Below, piece after piece: positions 25,941 to 34,825 of a DNA stretch of 64,000 nt. The stretch is taken from NCBI RefSeq assembly GCF_002967765.1, contig NZ_PUHY01000006.1, forward strand, positions 310,001 to 374,000, in the 5' to 3' direction. The stretch comes from Blastopirellula marina. Lineage in GTDB: Bacteria > Planctomycetota > Planctomycetia > Pirellulales > Pirellulaceae. Position 1 is the first letter of the stretch. Every line of letters starts with the position of its first letter. A program made the translations under genes and the position numbers. The notes below the pieces were generated by a model. The model was given only the letters and a program-made list of their open reading frames with translations. It searched no databases and had not been told where the DNA came from.

Positions 25941-26761
25941 CCGATATCGCTGGGATTAGCATACAAGTGCACAGCGGGATACTTGTCGTTAAAATCGGCC
26001 GAAATACGGTAGCCCGTAAGCCACAACTCGAGTAGTGGTGCAAAGGGGTTCGGTAGTTCCCTAAATCGCTTAAACTGATACCGATCAACTGGCCAAACAT
26101 CCTCTGTAACAGAAAGGTCAAGTCGCTGTGCAACGCGCCAACCTTCCCAGGCGGCTAACGCTCGATGTACAAGCAGTGGCATGCGTTCGCTTGGCATACC
26201 TATTCGATAATCCTTGATATCAATACCAGCCGAATCCAGACACAAGGTAAGAGTCATCCCTATTGCGAAGAATGACTGTCCAAGACCTGTTGTTTCAAAG
26301 GGATATGATTTGCGAAAGGCGTTTTCAGTGAGATACCAGACAACGCCGCCACTAAAAATCGCTTGGAATGGAGCTAGTCGCTTAGCGAACTCACAAGCAG
26401 CCGACTCTGCATGAAGTATGCCATCTTCGTCGGCTGCGATTGCAATTACCATTGCCAGAGATGTCGGTCTCACGGCTGGGCTGGGGCGGTCACTTGGCTG
26501 AATGCAAATGCCTGGTTCGTGGGGCCCAAAACGACGATGCGAACTCGAAAACAAATCCGGCCCTACAATTCCCGATTCAACTACTTTTTGACATGCTAAT
26601 TCTGGATCATCGGAAGCGCGTATCACGGTAAGCACTTCCTGAAGTTTCGGCCGAAGCGGGCGGTCAAACCGTTCCCGAATTAAACAGTCGAGCGTCACGA
26701 TTGAAACGCCAACGTCATCACAAAACATCTGCCGGCCTGACTTGATGAGTGACCAATGCAC
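25934..26761 (-). CDS. hypothetical protein, accessory block
   Basis: Unrecognised soluble protein of up to 275 residues. The C-terminal third (NPFAPLLELWLTGYRISADF) and the middle (GQSFFAIGMTLTLCLDSAGIDI) look well folded; there is no membrane segment. The first codon (GTG at 26761) touches repeat B1 and the last codon plus stop (ATT TAA) comes from the repeat end at 25920, so both ends are bounded by repeats; the ATG at 26728 is an alternative start. Placement suggests an immunity-type gene; this is inference. Confidence 0.55.
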   Translation of the reverse strand: MHWSLIKSGRQMFCDDVGVSIVTLDCLIRERFDRPLRPKLQEVLTVIRASDDPELACQKVVESGIVGPDLFSSSHRRFGPHEPGICIQPSDRPSPAVRPTSLAMVIAIAADEDGILHAESAACEFAKRLAPFQAIFSGGVVWYLTENAFRKSYPFETTGLGQSFFAIGMTLTLCLDSAGIDIKDYRIGMPSERMPLLVHRALAAWEGWRVAQRLDLSVTEDVWPVDRYQFKRFRELPNPFAPLLELWLTGYRISADFNDKYPAVHLYANPSDIGI

Positions 26762-26762
26762 T

Positions 26763-26836
26763 AGGACTCTTTTCGATTCTAGTATCCGCAGCGTTCGACT
26801 AATCGAGGCAAGATAACGTGCCAGGATTCTTTTCGT
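26763..26836. repeat. repeat B1 with an extra left-type end
   Basis: 26763-26807 (AGGACTCTTTTCGATTCTAG onward to AATCGAG) is nearly identical to 27468-27512, with two differences. A further left-type end, GTGCCAGGATTCTTTTCG, follows at 26819-26836. Together with B2 it flanks the SUKH gene between them as a direct repeat. Confidence 0.7.
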
Positions 26837-26869
26837 TTCCCTGATGACTGGTAAAGAAATCTTCTTTGG

Positions 26870-27394
26870 TCATCGCCCTTCTTCAAATGATCTTGCCTGA
26901 TCACGATTGTAATCGACCATAGCCAAAAAGAACTCATCGAAATCAGGGTAGCTGTCGATCAATTGCCCTGCTAACCAAAAGACTTCGCCCGGCTTGCTAG
27001 AGTTCTGCCGGCCAATAGCAATCACGTCGATATCGTCTTGGGATACGCCGATTGGCATTACCTCATTGAGAGACAATCCACAAAGCGGACGTAGATCTTC
27101 CAACGATTCAAGCAATTCGTTCGCTTTTCGGAGCTTTTCGCCACAAGTCAAGTCGATTGTGCCAAATATGTCCGTTGCATGAAGTATCCCCTGCCATCCA
27201 TTAGCGAAACTAAGGAAAGCTCGATATCCCGCGGCAATTCGTTCGCCAAGTGACTCTTCAGCAACTTTTATTTCCAGTTCGGTCGCTGCTACTTCTGGGA
27301 AATGAAACGACCATAAGCCTTCCGTGTCGAGCTCAGCAACCCGTTGTTTTACCAAGAAGGCAATACTAATTTCCTTTCTCCAGTCGACGATCAT
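26870..27394 (-). CDS. SUKH (SMI1/KNR4) family protein
   Basis: 174-residue SUKH protein, immunity-type. ELEIKVAEESLGERIAAGYRAFLSFANGWQG is the characteristic N-terminal part, followed by DIFGTIDL, then VMPIGVSQDDIDVIAIGR, GEVFWLAG and the closing FDEFFLAMVDY helix. It is bounded by direct repeats B1 and B2 on its two sides, as a movable single-gene unit would be. No toxin gene is adjacent. Confidence 0.86.
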   Translation of the reverse strand: MIVDWRKEISIAFLVKQRVAELDTEGLWSFHFPEVAATELEIKVAEESLGERIAAGYRAFLSFANGWQGILHATDIFGTIDLTCGEKLRKANELLESLEDLRPLCGLSLNEVMPIGVSQDDIDVIAIGRQNSSKPGEVFWLAGQLIDSYPDFDEFFLAMVDYNRDQARSFEEGR

Positions 27395-27462
27395 TTCTAA
27401 AAATCACCTTGATAAATAAAACGCTTCGGTTGGTATCCAATCGGGTAGTTCTGGAGGAAACA

Positions 27463-27512
27463 GTGTCAGAACTCTTTTCGATTCTAGTATCCGCAGTGTT
27501 CGACTAATCGAG
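27463..27512. repeat. repeat B2
   Basis: GTGTCAGAACTCTTTTCG (27463-27480) is the left-end type of the family, followed by ATTCTAGTATCCGCAG and CGACTAATCGAG. It is a direct copy of B1. Confidence 0.7.
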
Positions 27513-27521
27513 CTCAACCCA

Positions 27522-28280
27522 TTAGCTTCGCTCGCGCACGCTAACCTGCCCACTGCCAGTTTCTGCCAGGCGGTCCAGCAGTGCGGCTCGGCCGTTCTCC
27601 ATGGCCCATTGCATCTCTTCGTTGGTGATCACGGTGGCGACCAGCAGTTCCATTTTGCCGCCAGGAAGTTGCATTCCTTCCGGCAGGGGCGGCTTGGCTT
27701 TGGCGATCAGTAGATTGGCTTCGTCGCCACAGCCGACTTGGATTCCTTCGACCGTCAGCCCGTCGAACTCTTCCACGCGGCCGAGGATGCCGGCGTCGTT
27801 TAACAGTTCCGCGCCGACCGCCCACTGCAACACCCACAGCGGCCACTCGGCGTTTTCGCGTGCTACGATCAGTAGTTCGTAACCATACCCGGCGGCTCCT
27901 TCGGGCGTTTCGGCTGGCTCTTTCGGACCGAGGCTGGTCGTGGTTTGGGTTGGCCTCCCCTGCTCGTCACAGGCTTCATCGCACTCGATCAGCGTGGTCG
28001 TGGCGGGCATGTCAGGATTGGTCAGGCCGAAGGTCGTGTAGACGTACGTTCCTTCCCCCAGCTTGGTCGCCGGAATCACGTACAGTCCGCCCCCAGGCCA
28101 CACGCCGAACAGGTGCCCCAGCTTCAAGATATCATCCGGCAGCGGACCGAAGTGCTGCTCGTAAAACTTGGCCCGCGCGTCGTACACTTCCTGCCAATAC
28201 CGGTCGTCCGCCTCTTGCTGCGGATCGCTGGGGCTGCCGGAAGAGGTGAAGAACGATTTGATTATCGCAAGTAAGTTCAT
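27522..28280 (-). CDS. suppressor-of-fused (SUFU) domain protein
   Basis: 252-residue soluble protein with a SUFU-type domain. The markers are Y..HFGPLPDD (about 40), LYVIPATKL, YTTFGLTNPD and the strong GYGYELLIVARENAEWPLWVLQWAV near residue 130. Bacterial SUFU proteins are one of the known immunity families for polymorphic toxins. It lies just after repeat B2 and closes the second accessory block. Its GC content is close to the core genes, so it may have been there longer than its neighbours. Confidence 0.82.
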   Translation of the reverse strand: MNLLAIIKSFFTSSGSPSDPQQEADDRYWQEVYDARAKFYEQHFGPLPDDILKLGHLFGVWPGGGLYVIPATKLGEGTYVYTTFGLTNPDMPATTTLIECDEACDEQGRPTQTTTSLGPKEPAETPEGAAGYGYELLIVARENAEWPLWVLQWAVGAELLNDAGILGRVEEFDGLTVEGIQVGCGDEANLLIAKAKPPLPEGMQLPGGKMELLVATVITNEEMQWAMENGRAALLDRLAETGSGQVSVRERS

Positions 28281-28441
28281 CGATATCAGGCAGGTAAGAA
28301 GTCAGACAAGAGAAAGCCGATGCGGACACGAGCGATTCATTATACGGCATCTGCCTGAATGATGCCGACGACCACCAAAGCAAGAAGACACCAACAAGGG
28401 GTGGCTTCCTGCAAGCTCGTGTTTCAATCGGTTGGTTACGA

Positions 28442-29851
28442 TTAGAAGTCGATCTTGCCACGCAGACCCAAGACGACCGCCGTGTCGTTCGCAATGATGC
28501 CTGGCTGAATCACCTGAACGTCGGTCGTTAGGTGGAACCAGGGCGAGATGGCGGCGTTGTAATAGATTTCGCCACCTTGCAAATCTTGCAGCGGGGTCAG
28601 AATGCTGACCGTGTCCTGGAAATCGGAATTCAGTGCGTTGCGGAAGTAACCGATACCAGCTCGGTCGTCCGGGCGACAGGCAAACGGGCCGAACTTTTCG
28701 ATCGAGATGCTGGTGGTCCATTGGAATGGGCTGTTGTCGACGTCAGAGAAACCGACGTAGCCGAAGACGCTGGTGTGTCGCTTGCTGTTGCATGGATCGG
28801 ACCATAGCTGCTGCTGCCCCAGGTAGCCAGCCACCCAGGTACCTTGCTTACGAGCCGGAGCGACCCCAGCGCCAGGAACGACAATCCAGCCTGAGGTATC
28901 GTACGAGGTGTATTCCCCGGTTGCGTAAACACCAACAAGCGTATGCGAGCCTGGTTTGCCCCAGAAATCGGTGTACTTACGAGCAGCGCCGACAATCGTC
29001 ACGCCGTTCGGAAAGTCCATGCCAACCGTCGTCGGGCTGTTCTGGCTTTCAAAGACAAGCAGCGCCGCTTCTACGCCTCGGTCGCCTGCTTTGATGATCC
29101 CTGCCCCGTTGGTGACCAGTGGCAAGCTGGGGACCACATTCATAGGCAGCATCATCGACATATTCATGAAACCATCGACGCCGCGACCGTACTCAGGATA
29201 AAAGGTTTGCCACAGGTCGAGCATGTTGATGCGACCACCAGTCAGTAGAAACCCACCGCCGATTGCTTGCGTGTACTGCAGGCTGGTCATTGCATAAGTG
29301 GGATCACCGATCTTTGGCAATAACATCGCGGTATTCACCGGCGAAAGCCCTGTCGCATCGAGAATGGCATTCTGACCGAACTGCCAATCCGCTGCGTGAA
29401 TCTGAAGCTGACCACCTTCCCACAGTCCCATCTTGCCCGTATCGACGTTAAGGTACAGATCGAACTTATCGCCGTAGCGGAAGACTTCGCGATTACCGCC
29501 ACTGGACGGGCCTTGATAGAACTGCGTGAGCGAACCTTGGACGGTGATCCCGCATTCAGCCAAGCCACTGCGATGCCCATACCAATCGCCCGTCAGCTGA
29601 CTTCGATTCCACAGGCAATTATGCGAAGAGGCCATGCCACAACAATCGCCGCACGACGGAGCGAAGTCGCCACAGGAAGTTCCGCACGAGACATCGCTGG
29701 CGATGCCGTCGTAGTACGAAACGTTTTGCACCTGAGAAGCGTCGTCGAAGATCGATTCTGGAAACTTGCCTGGCTGCTGCGCGGCGGCGGTGGTTACCAT
29801 CCAGCCTGACAGGGAAGCGAGCATCAAGTACTTGGCAAACGTCCTACGCAT
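28442..29851 (-). CDS. OprB-like carbohydrate porin with Cys-rich N-terminus
   Basis: Outer-membrane porin of the OprB (porin_8) type, 469 residues, likely for sugars. A signal peptide covers residues 1-24. Residues ~50-80 are Cys-rich (SCGTSCGDFAPSCGDCCG...NC). The barrel part starts with QLTGDWYGHRSGLAECGITVQGSLTQFYQG and contains the usual alternating strands; the chain ends with GLRGKIDF, and a terminal Phe is typical for outer-membrane insertion. The Cys-rich lead is not part of standard OprB. Confidence 0.88.
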   Translation of the reverse strand: MRRTFAKYLMLASLSGWMVTTAAAQQPGKFPESIFDDASQVQNVSYYDGIASDVSCGTSCGDFAPSCGDCCGMASSHNCLWNRSQLTGDWYGHRSGLAECGITVQGSLTQFYQGPSSGGNREVFRYGDKFDLYLNVDTGKMGLWEGGQLQIHAADWQFGQNAILDATGLSPVNTAMLLPKIGDPTYAMTSLQYTQAIGGGFLLTGGRINMLDLWQTFYPEYGRGVDGFMNMSMMLPMNVVPSLPLVTNGAGIIKAGDRGVEAALLVFESQNSPTTVGMDFPNGVTIVGAARKYTDFWGKPGSHTLVGVYATGEYTSYDTSGWIVVPGAGVAPARKQGTWVAGYLGQQQLWSDPCNSKRHTSVFGYVGFSDVDNSPFQWTTSISIEKFGPFACRPDDRAGIGYFRNALNSDFQDTVSILTPLQDLQGGEIYYNAAISPWFHLTTDVQVIQPGIIANDTAVVLGLRGKIDF

Positions 29852-30078
29852 GATGCCTCCAATGCATCAAAAAGAACCGAAATCCGGGGCACTGATCCGG
29901 AGAGAATCAGTAATCGTATCGACGCGCGATCGAGCGGCGCTGAATGAAGCGATGCCGAATTCCCCGTGGAAAACCCCAGCATTGTGGGGCAATCGATACA
30001 ACCGATAGATGACGAGCGGGGTGCTAGCATATCGGATCGACGGGACATGATATGCCCGGCAAGAAGCCGCTGTACCGC

Positions 30079-30570
30079 CTACCGTGAACGCGCAACTTGG
30101 GCTTGCATCCGAATGCGAACGGGCTTGAAGCCTTGTCCCTGAAAGAACTGCCTCGCTTCCGCGTTGAAAACGCCGACGTCCAGTTCCAGCGAATCGACTG
30201 CTTCACGCTCGGCGAGCTGTTTTAGATCGACCAGCAACTTGCAGCCGATGCCCTGGCCACGAAAAGCGGGATCGACAACCACTTCGTTGACGTACCAGAG
30301 CTTTCTCGAATGAAGTATCATCGACTCGGGCAGGCTCCGTATTACAGCACAGTAGTACCCGAGCGGCAGATTCGTATCCGCTTCAGCGACGCGGACGATT
30401 GTGTCTGGCTCGCGCAGTCGCTGCTGCAACAGCTGGCCGGCTTCGTCATGCGAAATGGGCCGGTAAACTTCCGGATGGGCATCGACATGCAGCTGATGAA
30501 CCAGCAACAGCAGACGGGCCAGCGAAGCCAGATCGGACGGCTGGGCATCACGCATCGTTATCTCGGACAT
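30079..30570 (-). CDS. GNAT acetyltransferase
   Basis: 163-residue predicted N-acetyltransferase. MRDAQPSDLASLARLLLLVHQLH opens the fold; VVDPAFRGQGIGCKLLVDL (about 95-113) is the acetyl-CoA loop (R-G-x-G-x-G), and VFNAEARQFFQGQGFKPVRIRMQ closes it. Substrate unknown. Lies downstream of the terminator of the propeller gene, so it probably has its own promoter. Confidence 0.9.
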   Translation of the reverse strand: MSEITMRDAQPSDLASLARLLLLVHQLHVDAHPEVYRPISHDEAGQLLQQRLREPDTIVRVAEADTNLPLGYYCAVIRSLPESMILHSRKLWYVNEVVVDPAFRGQGIGCKLLVDLKQLAEREAVDSLELDVGVFNAEARQFFQGQGFKPVRIRMQAQVARSR

Positions 30571-30598
30571 GCGTTCGGTATCTCACTGAAAGGTTAAC

Positions 30599-30631
30599 AA
30601 AAAAGGCCCACATCCAATGGACGCGGGCCTT
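30599..30631 (-). terminator. terminator of the secreted propeller gene
   Basis: AAGGCCC (30603-30609) pairs with GGGCCTT (30625-30631); inner CATCC and GGACG extend imperfectly. On the minus strand a run of T follows (complement of 30599-30604). Confidence 0.75.
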
Positions 30632-30684
30632 CTTCTTAAAGTTCGCAGAGCGTGCGTCAAACATGACAACGCCCATGATTTCCG

Positions 30685-31749
30685 TTACGGCAGTTCAACC
30701 GTTTTCAACACAGTTGGCTGGCCTTCGGCCTTGGTGATGATCACGGCGGTGGTGTCATTCAACTTGTCGAGCTGAACGACTCCTTTCCAATCGTCGATCG
30801 ATTCGTACTTTTGACCAGCCACGCCGCCGCCACGGACGGGCTCGGTAAGACCGTCGTTACGTTCGATGTCGTCGGTGCTGACCTTCATCACGCCGCGGGC
30901 ACTGTTGGCCATCAGCAGGAACTTGTCGCCATCCTTCTCGTACACAATCATGTCGAGCGGCTGATTGCGGTTGCCCAACTCGGCGACGGTGGTACCGCGG
31001 TAGGTCGACGTTGCTTTGGCGACTTCACCCAGCGGGAACTTTACCAGCGGTGTGCAGGTAAACCCAGCAAGCAAATGTGGCTTGCCATCGATGGTGAACG
31101 GCACGAAGACGCGTGCCACGGCGCTGTCTTCATAGCGACCATGAGCAGCATGATAGATTTCGATCGATGTGGCGGAACCTTCTTCCTGGAAAGGATAAGG
31201 AATCGCATGCACGCCAGCCGACGCTTCGCCAGTGGTACGACCAGTGACGATCACCTGGTTATCGACGTAAGCCAAGTCGGTGATCGATTCGTTGCGAGGA
31301 TTGCCACGACGACGACCTTCGCCGACGACTTTGTCTTCTGGGGCGTTGGTCAGTTGCGCCGAAGCACGCGAGACTTTATCGAGCGCGACAGGGGTCAGCT
31401 TGTCGCCGTCGACTCGCATGATCTTCCCTTCGCCCCCTTCGTTGACCGAAAGGTAGATCGCGCCAGTGTCTGGACTGACGGCCAGGTCAGCGACCTGCAG
31501 ATCGTCCGGCAGGGTCATTTCAATTTTGGTCGGAGCGGCAGCCGTTTCTTTGCCGAGCTGAATCGCGTAAACCATCGCGGCTTTCGGATCGCCAACGATC
31601 AGGGTGTTATCCGGGGCGAAAGCCAAAGGACCGGCCGACTTCAACTTCACATCACCCATCGAAAAGCCAGGCAAATCGATGGCGTAAACCGAACTCGCAC
31701 ACAACAGCAGCGCAAAGCTGGCCGCAGCAACCAACGACGAACGTCGCAT
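30685..31749 (-). CDS. secreted propeller-like protein, unknown
   Basis: Exported protein of 354 residues. A signal peptide lies at 1-23 (MRRSSLVAAASFALLLCASSVYA) when the start is placed at 31749, which has GGAG seven bases upstream; the longer frame has no site. Repeating strands (LAFAPDNTLIVGDPKAAMVYAI, DLAVSPDTGAIYLSV, DLAYVDNQVIVTG) resemble NHL/SMP-30-type propellers. No active-site residues were recognised. Its role may be binding or periplasmic. Confidence 0.78.
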   Translation of the reverse strand: MRRSSLVAAASFALLLCASSVYAIDLPGFSMGDVKLKSAGPLAFAPDNTLIVGDPKAAMVYAIQLGKETAAAPTKIEMTLPDDLQVADLAVSPDTGAIYLSVNEGGEGKIMRVDGDKLTPVALDKVSRASAQLTNAPEDKVVGEGRRRGNPRNESITDLAYVDNQVIVTGRTTGEASAGVHAIPYPFQEEGSATSIEIYHAAHGRYEDSAVARVFVPFTIDGKPHLLAGFTCTPLVKFPLGEVAKATSTYRGTTVAELGNRNQPLDMIVYEKDGDKFLLMANSARGVMKVSTDDIERNDGLTEPVRGGGVAGQKYESIDDWKGVVQLDKLNDTTAVIITKAEGQPTVLKTVELP

Positions 31750-31956
31750 GAGGTATCTCCTCGTGTTACAGACAGGGGGAACGGACAAATCCAAAATCCG
31801 CGCACTGTCTAGTTGAACGATTCCGCCAGCGCGATGCAAGGAGATTCAGGGGAGGTTTTCGGCCCAGAGGAAAGGAAGGAAGTTCTCATGACGGCTTCCA
31901 CAGATGGGCACGGATAAGATCGGAAGGAATTGATGAAGACGTTCACAAACTTCGCG

Positions 31957-32484
31957 TTAGCCATAAAAGAGGACAATATCGAGCCCTTTTTTTACGGCAT
32001 AAGCTAGGACGCCCAGGACCTTTGCTTCATCCTCGGGCAATTCCCCGTCGCTCTGCTCGATCCATTCCTTTTCGATTTGACACGCCGAAGCCGGCAATTC
32101 CTGACGTCCAATCCAACCAACGTTGGGAAAACCGGCCTCGTCCGGCAAATCGACCGGCGGCCCGTTTAGAAAGCGATTGATCGTTCGTTTCTGTTGCGGC
32201 AGAAGGTAGGTCGACCACTCCTTCTTGGCGAGATAGCGACACAACTCTTCCAGCGCGTAGGCATGTTGGCTGAAGTCACCCGACAAGGCCGCTTTGCCAG
32301 CGAGAAGATGATTCAACGCATCTCGCAACAAAACTCGATTCGAACCTGGCTCAAAGTCGTCATCATCGTCGAATTCGTCTGGGTGCGACTTGATGATAGC
32401 CGCCTGCAATTTCGCGTCCCCGCGACCAACCTCTTGCTTCACTGCGTTCAGATCGACGGCGTAGGCATTCAGGAGGTACGCCAT
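31957..32484 (-). CDS. conserved-looking protein (possibly DUF7691-like)
   Basis: 175-residue soluble acidic protein. The MAYLLNAYAVDL start and the layout, a four-helix-like N-terminal part followed by a short C-terminal strand region (GLDIVLFYG), remind me of DUF7691; the assignment is from memory. Possibly co-transcribed with nothing, since the gap to the downstream gene is 206 bases. Confidence 0.65.
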   Translation of the reverse strand: MAYLLNAYAVDLNAVKQEVGRGDAKLQAAIIKSHPDEFDDDDDFEPGSNRVLLRDALNHLLAGKAALSGDFSQHAYALEELCRYLAKKEWSTYLLPQQKRTINRFLNGPPVDLPDEAGFPNVGWIGRQELPASACQIEKEWIEQSDGELPEDEAKVLGVLAYAVKKGLDIVLFYG

Positions 32485-32586
32485 ATCACCACTCCGCGGA
32501 TATATCCACGGTTCTCATCGGTGCCCATCCGTGGAATCCGTGGTTAAGATTTCTTCCCCATCCGAAGCGAAACGTTGTGTGGACGG

Positions 32587-32883
32587 CTACTCTTCCGACT
32601 CGCTCGAGAACGTTCCGACCAGTTCCCCTTGGGTGACCGTGAACGAGAGGTTGGCGTCTTTGAAGCTGGCGGCGGGGACCAGTTGTTCATCGACTTGTTC
32701 CAGCAGCTCGCGAATGCCAGCTTCGTTATCGACTTTTTCGGCCACAAGAAATAAGTTGCCGACCACGGTGTTATCCGCCAGGAAGTGGAGATCGATCATC
32801 CCCAGCTCTTCGTCGGAGTTGTCGTGCAGCAGGAAGCGTTCCGAACTGGAGGTACGAAAGATGCGAATGAACTTTGCCTTCAT
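32587..32883 (-). CDS. small beta-rich protein, unknown
   Basis: 98-residue protein of unknown role. Short strands (IRIFRTSSSERFLLHD, MIDLHFLADNTVVGNLFLVAE) and one helix (AGIRELLEQVDEQLV) suggest a small alpha/beta fold. It follows the DUF4236 gene by 13 bases, so the two form an operon. Confidence 0.65.
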   Translation of the reverse strand: MKAKFIRIFRTSSSERFLLHDNSDEELGMIDLHFLADNTVVGNLFLVAEKVDNEAGIRELLEQVDEQLVPAASFKDANLSFTVTQGELVGTFSSESEE

Positions 32884-32896
32884 CGAGAGGTGCCTT

Positions 32897-33187
32897 TTAC
32901 CAGAACGATTCTTTTTTCTTCAGTTTTTTGGTCGGTTTCTTCTTCGGCTTTTCATCTTCCGCCTCGTCCTCGCCGCCGAACCACTCGTTCCAGAGGCCTG
33001 AGAGAGACTTGGTTGATTTGTAATAGCGTGCCCCGGTGCCTGGCACGCTGGCCGAGACATACTTGCGGCCGTTAGCGCTCATGCCGGCTCGCAGCCCTTT
33101 CACGCCAAACGAGAATCCAATGCCCGACTTGCTGAGGTTCACCCGTAATGGGCCGAACGTATACGATTTGCGAAATGAAAATCCCAT
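32897..33187 (-). CDS. DUF4236 domain protein
   Basis: 96-residue DUF4236 protein. The N-terminal MGFSFRKSYTFGPLRVNLSKSGIGFSFGVKG and the following VSASVPGTGARYY are the family signature. The tail is highly charged (Glu/Asp then Lys, about 70-96). Function of the family is unknown. It is the first gene of a two-gene operon with the small protein downstream. Confidence 0.88.
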   Translation of the reverse strand: MGFSFRKSYTFGPLRVNLSKSGIGFSFGVKGLRAGMSANGRKYVSASVPGTGARYYKSTKSLSGLWNEWFGGEDEAEDEKPKKKPTKKLKKKESFW

Positions 33188-33325
33188 GTCGAGCTACTCC
33201 CAAACAGCTGGCTGCCTGGAATTGGGCCGCCGAGCCTCAGCATAGCCCGATCGAGGGCCGCTGCCAACAACTTGACGTTCGTCTCGTTTAGCAGCCTGTT
33301 GAATTTCTCAGATCGGCTTGTCAGT

Positions 33326-33353
33326 TTTGACTCTTTCGGGCAAAGTCTATAAT
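33326..33353 (+). promoter_or_regulatory. candidate promoter of the PQQ-type propeller gene
   Basis: TATAAT (33348-33353) is a perfect -10. TTTGAC (33326-33331), 16 bases before it, is a reasonable -35. It lies 63 bases before the chosen start codon. Confidence 0.5.
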
Positions 33354-33415
33354 CCTGAAGACACCGCATGCCAACGTCGAAGTACACACCTCCCCCGCCA
33401 CAAAGGATTTGGTCG

Positions 33416-34687
33416 ATGCATCGTAACTTTGCCACCTTTCTTGCCGTTGTCCCATTGCTGCTGATCGCAGCCACGTCGCAAGCGGACGACTGGACTCGCT
33501 TCCGTGGCCCCAGCCAAGCCGGCGTCGCCCAGGTCGAACACGTGCCAACCGAGTGGGACGACGAAAAGAACATCGTCTGGAAGACCGACATGCCCGGTCC
33601 AGGCGCTTCGAGTCCGATTGTCTTCGGCGATCGAATTTATTTGACCTGCTATACCGGCTATGGTCTTAGTGAAGAAAAACCTGGCGACAAGAAAGACTTG
33701 AAGCGCAACTTGGTCTGCATCGATCGCAAGAGCGGCGAGATCATCTGGAATGAAGCGTTGCCAGCCAACGTCGAGCACGAAAGTGACTTCGCCGGCTTCG
33801 TGGCCCTGCACGGGTTTGCCTCGAGTACGCCGATCGTCGACGAGACAGGCGTTTACGTTTATTACGGAACCACCGGCGCCGCCGCGTACGACCTGGACGG
33901 TAAGCATCGCTGGACCGTGAACCTCGGCGACAAGATCCACGCGTTCGGCACGGCGAATTCGCCGGTGCTGTTCAAGGACCTGGTGATCTTAAACGCGGGC
34001 GTCGAAGGCAACGCGATCGTCGCCCTCAATAAGAAGACCGGTAAAGAGGCTTGGCGCTATGAAGGGGTGAATCGTTCGTGGAACACACCCATCTTGATTG
34101 AAGCCGCTGGCCATCCCGAGTTGATCTACAGCGAACAAGGCTTCGTCCGGGCCCTCGATCCAGCTACCGGTAAGGAACTGTGGCACTGCACAGGAATCGA
34201 CGATTACATTTGCCCGAGCGTGATTCCAGTCGGCGACCTGGTCGTGGCGATCGGTGCTCGGAAGAACTCGGCCATCGCCATCAAGCCGGGCGGGAGCGGC
34301 GACGTGACCGAAACGAACGTCGTGTGGGAACTCGATAAGGGCTCGAATGTTTCTTCGCCGACCTACCACGAAGGCTACCTGTACTGGGCTAGTGAAAGCA
34401 AGGGCGTCGCTTACTGTGCCGATGCCAAGACGGGCGAGTTGATCTATCAAGAGCGTATGGAACCCCGCCCTGGCCTGATCTACGCCTCACCAGTGGTCGC
34501 CAACGGCAACTTGTATTACGTCACCCGCGAAGAAGGAACCTACGTCCTGGAAGCAGCCCCAACGTACGACCTGATCGCAATCAACAAGTTCGAGTTCGAC
34601 GACTCCATCGCCAACGGCAGCCCGGCCGTGGTGGATGACAAGATCTACCTGCGAACGAACAAGGCATTGTACTGCATTGGCAAGTAG
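33416..34687 (+). CDS. secreted PQQ-like beta-propeller protein
   Basis: Exported protein of 423 residues with a PQQ/BamB-like eight-bladed propeller. The signal peptide is residues 1-23 (up to SQA). The blades carry the usual lines: DWTRFRGPSQAG, VWKTDMPGPGASSPIVFGDRIYL, KTGKEAWRYEG, PATGKELWHCTG and KTGELIYQERM. Such proteins are abundant in planctomycetes; a bound quinone cofactor is not proven. The start at 33416 has AAGGA eight bases upstream. A terminator follows. Confidence 0.9.
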   Translation: MHRNFATFLAVVPLLLIAATSQADDWTRFRGPSQAGVAQVEHVPTEWDDEKNIVWKTDMPGPGASSPIVFGDRIYLTCYTGYGLSEEKPGDKKDLKRNLVCIDRKSGEIIWNEALPANVEHESDFAGFVALHGFASSTPIVDETGVYVYYGTTGAAAYDLDGKHRWTVNLGDKIHAFGTANSPVLFKDLVILNAGVEGNAIVALNKKTGKEAWRYEGVNRSWNTPILIEAAGHPELIYSEQGFVRALDPATGKELWHCTGIDDYICPSVIPVGDLVVAIGARKNSAIAIKPGGSGDVTETNVVWELDKGSNVSSPTYHEGYLYWASESKGVAYCADAKTGELIYQERMEPRPGLIYASPVVANGNLYYVTREEGTYVLEAAPTYDLIAINKFEFDDSIANGSPAVVDDKIYLRTNKALYCIGK

Positions 34688-34714
34688 GCGCTTGCTAATA
34701 ACTTGAACCACAAG

Positions 34715-34752
34715 AGCCAACGACGGGCGAAAGACAGCTGGTCGTTGGTTTT
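34715..34752 (+). terminator. Rho-independent terminator after the PQQ-type gene
   Basis: CCAACGAC (34717-34724) pairs with GTCGTTGG (34741-34748), followed by TTTTA. Confidence 0.8.
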
Positions 34753-34825
34753 ACTCTGCAATTGAAATGAAACGTTGACATTTGAATCGTTAAACGGCCG
34801 TTAGATAAGGACGATAAGTTCCCCG

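Noticed and set aside
30811-31812. Plus-strand frame of 333 codons opposite the secreted propeller gene
   Set aside because: The minus strand has the signal peptide, a good ribosome binding site and a terminator.
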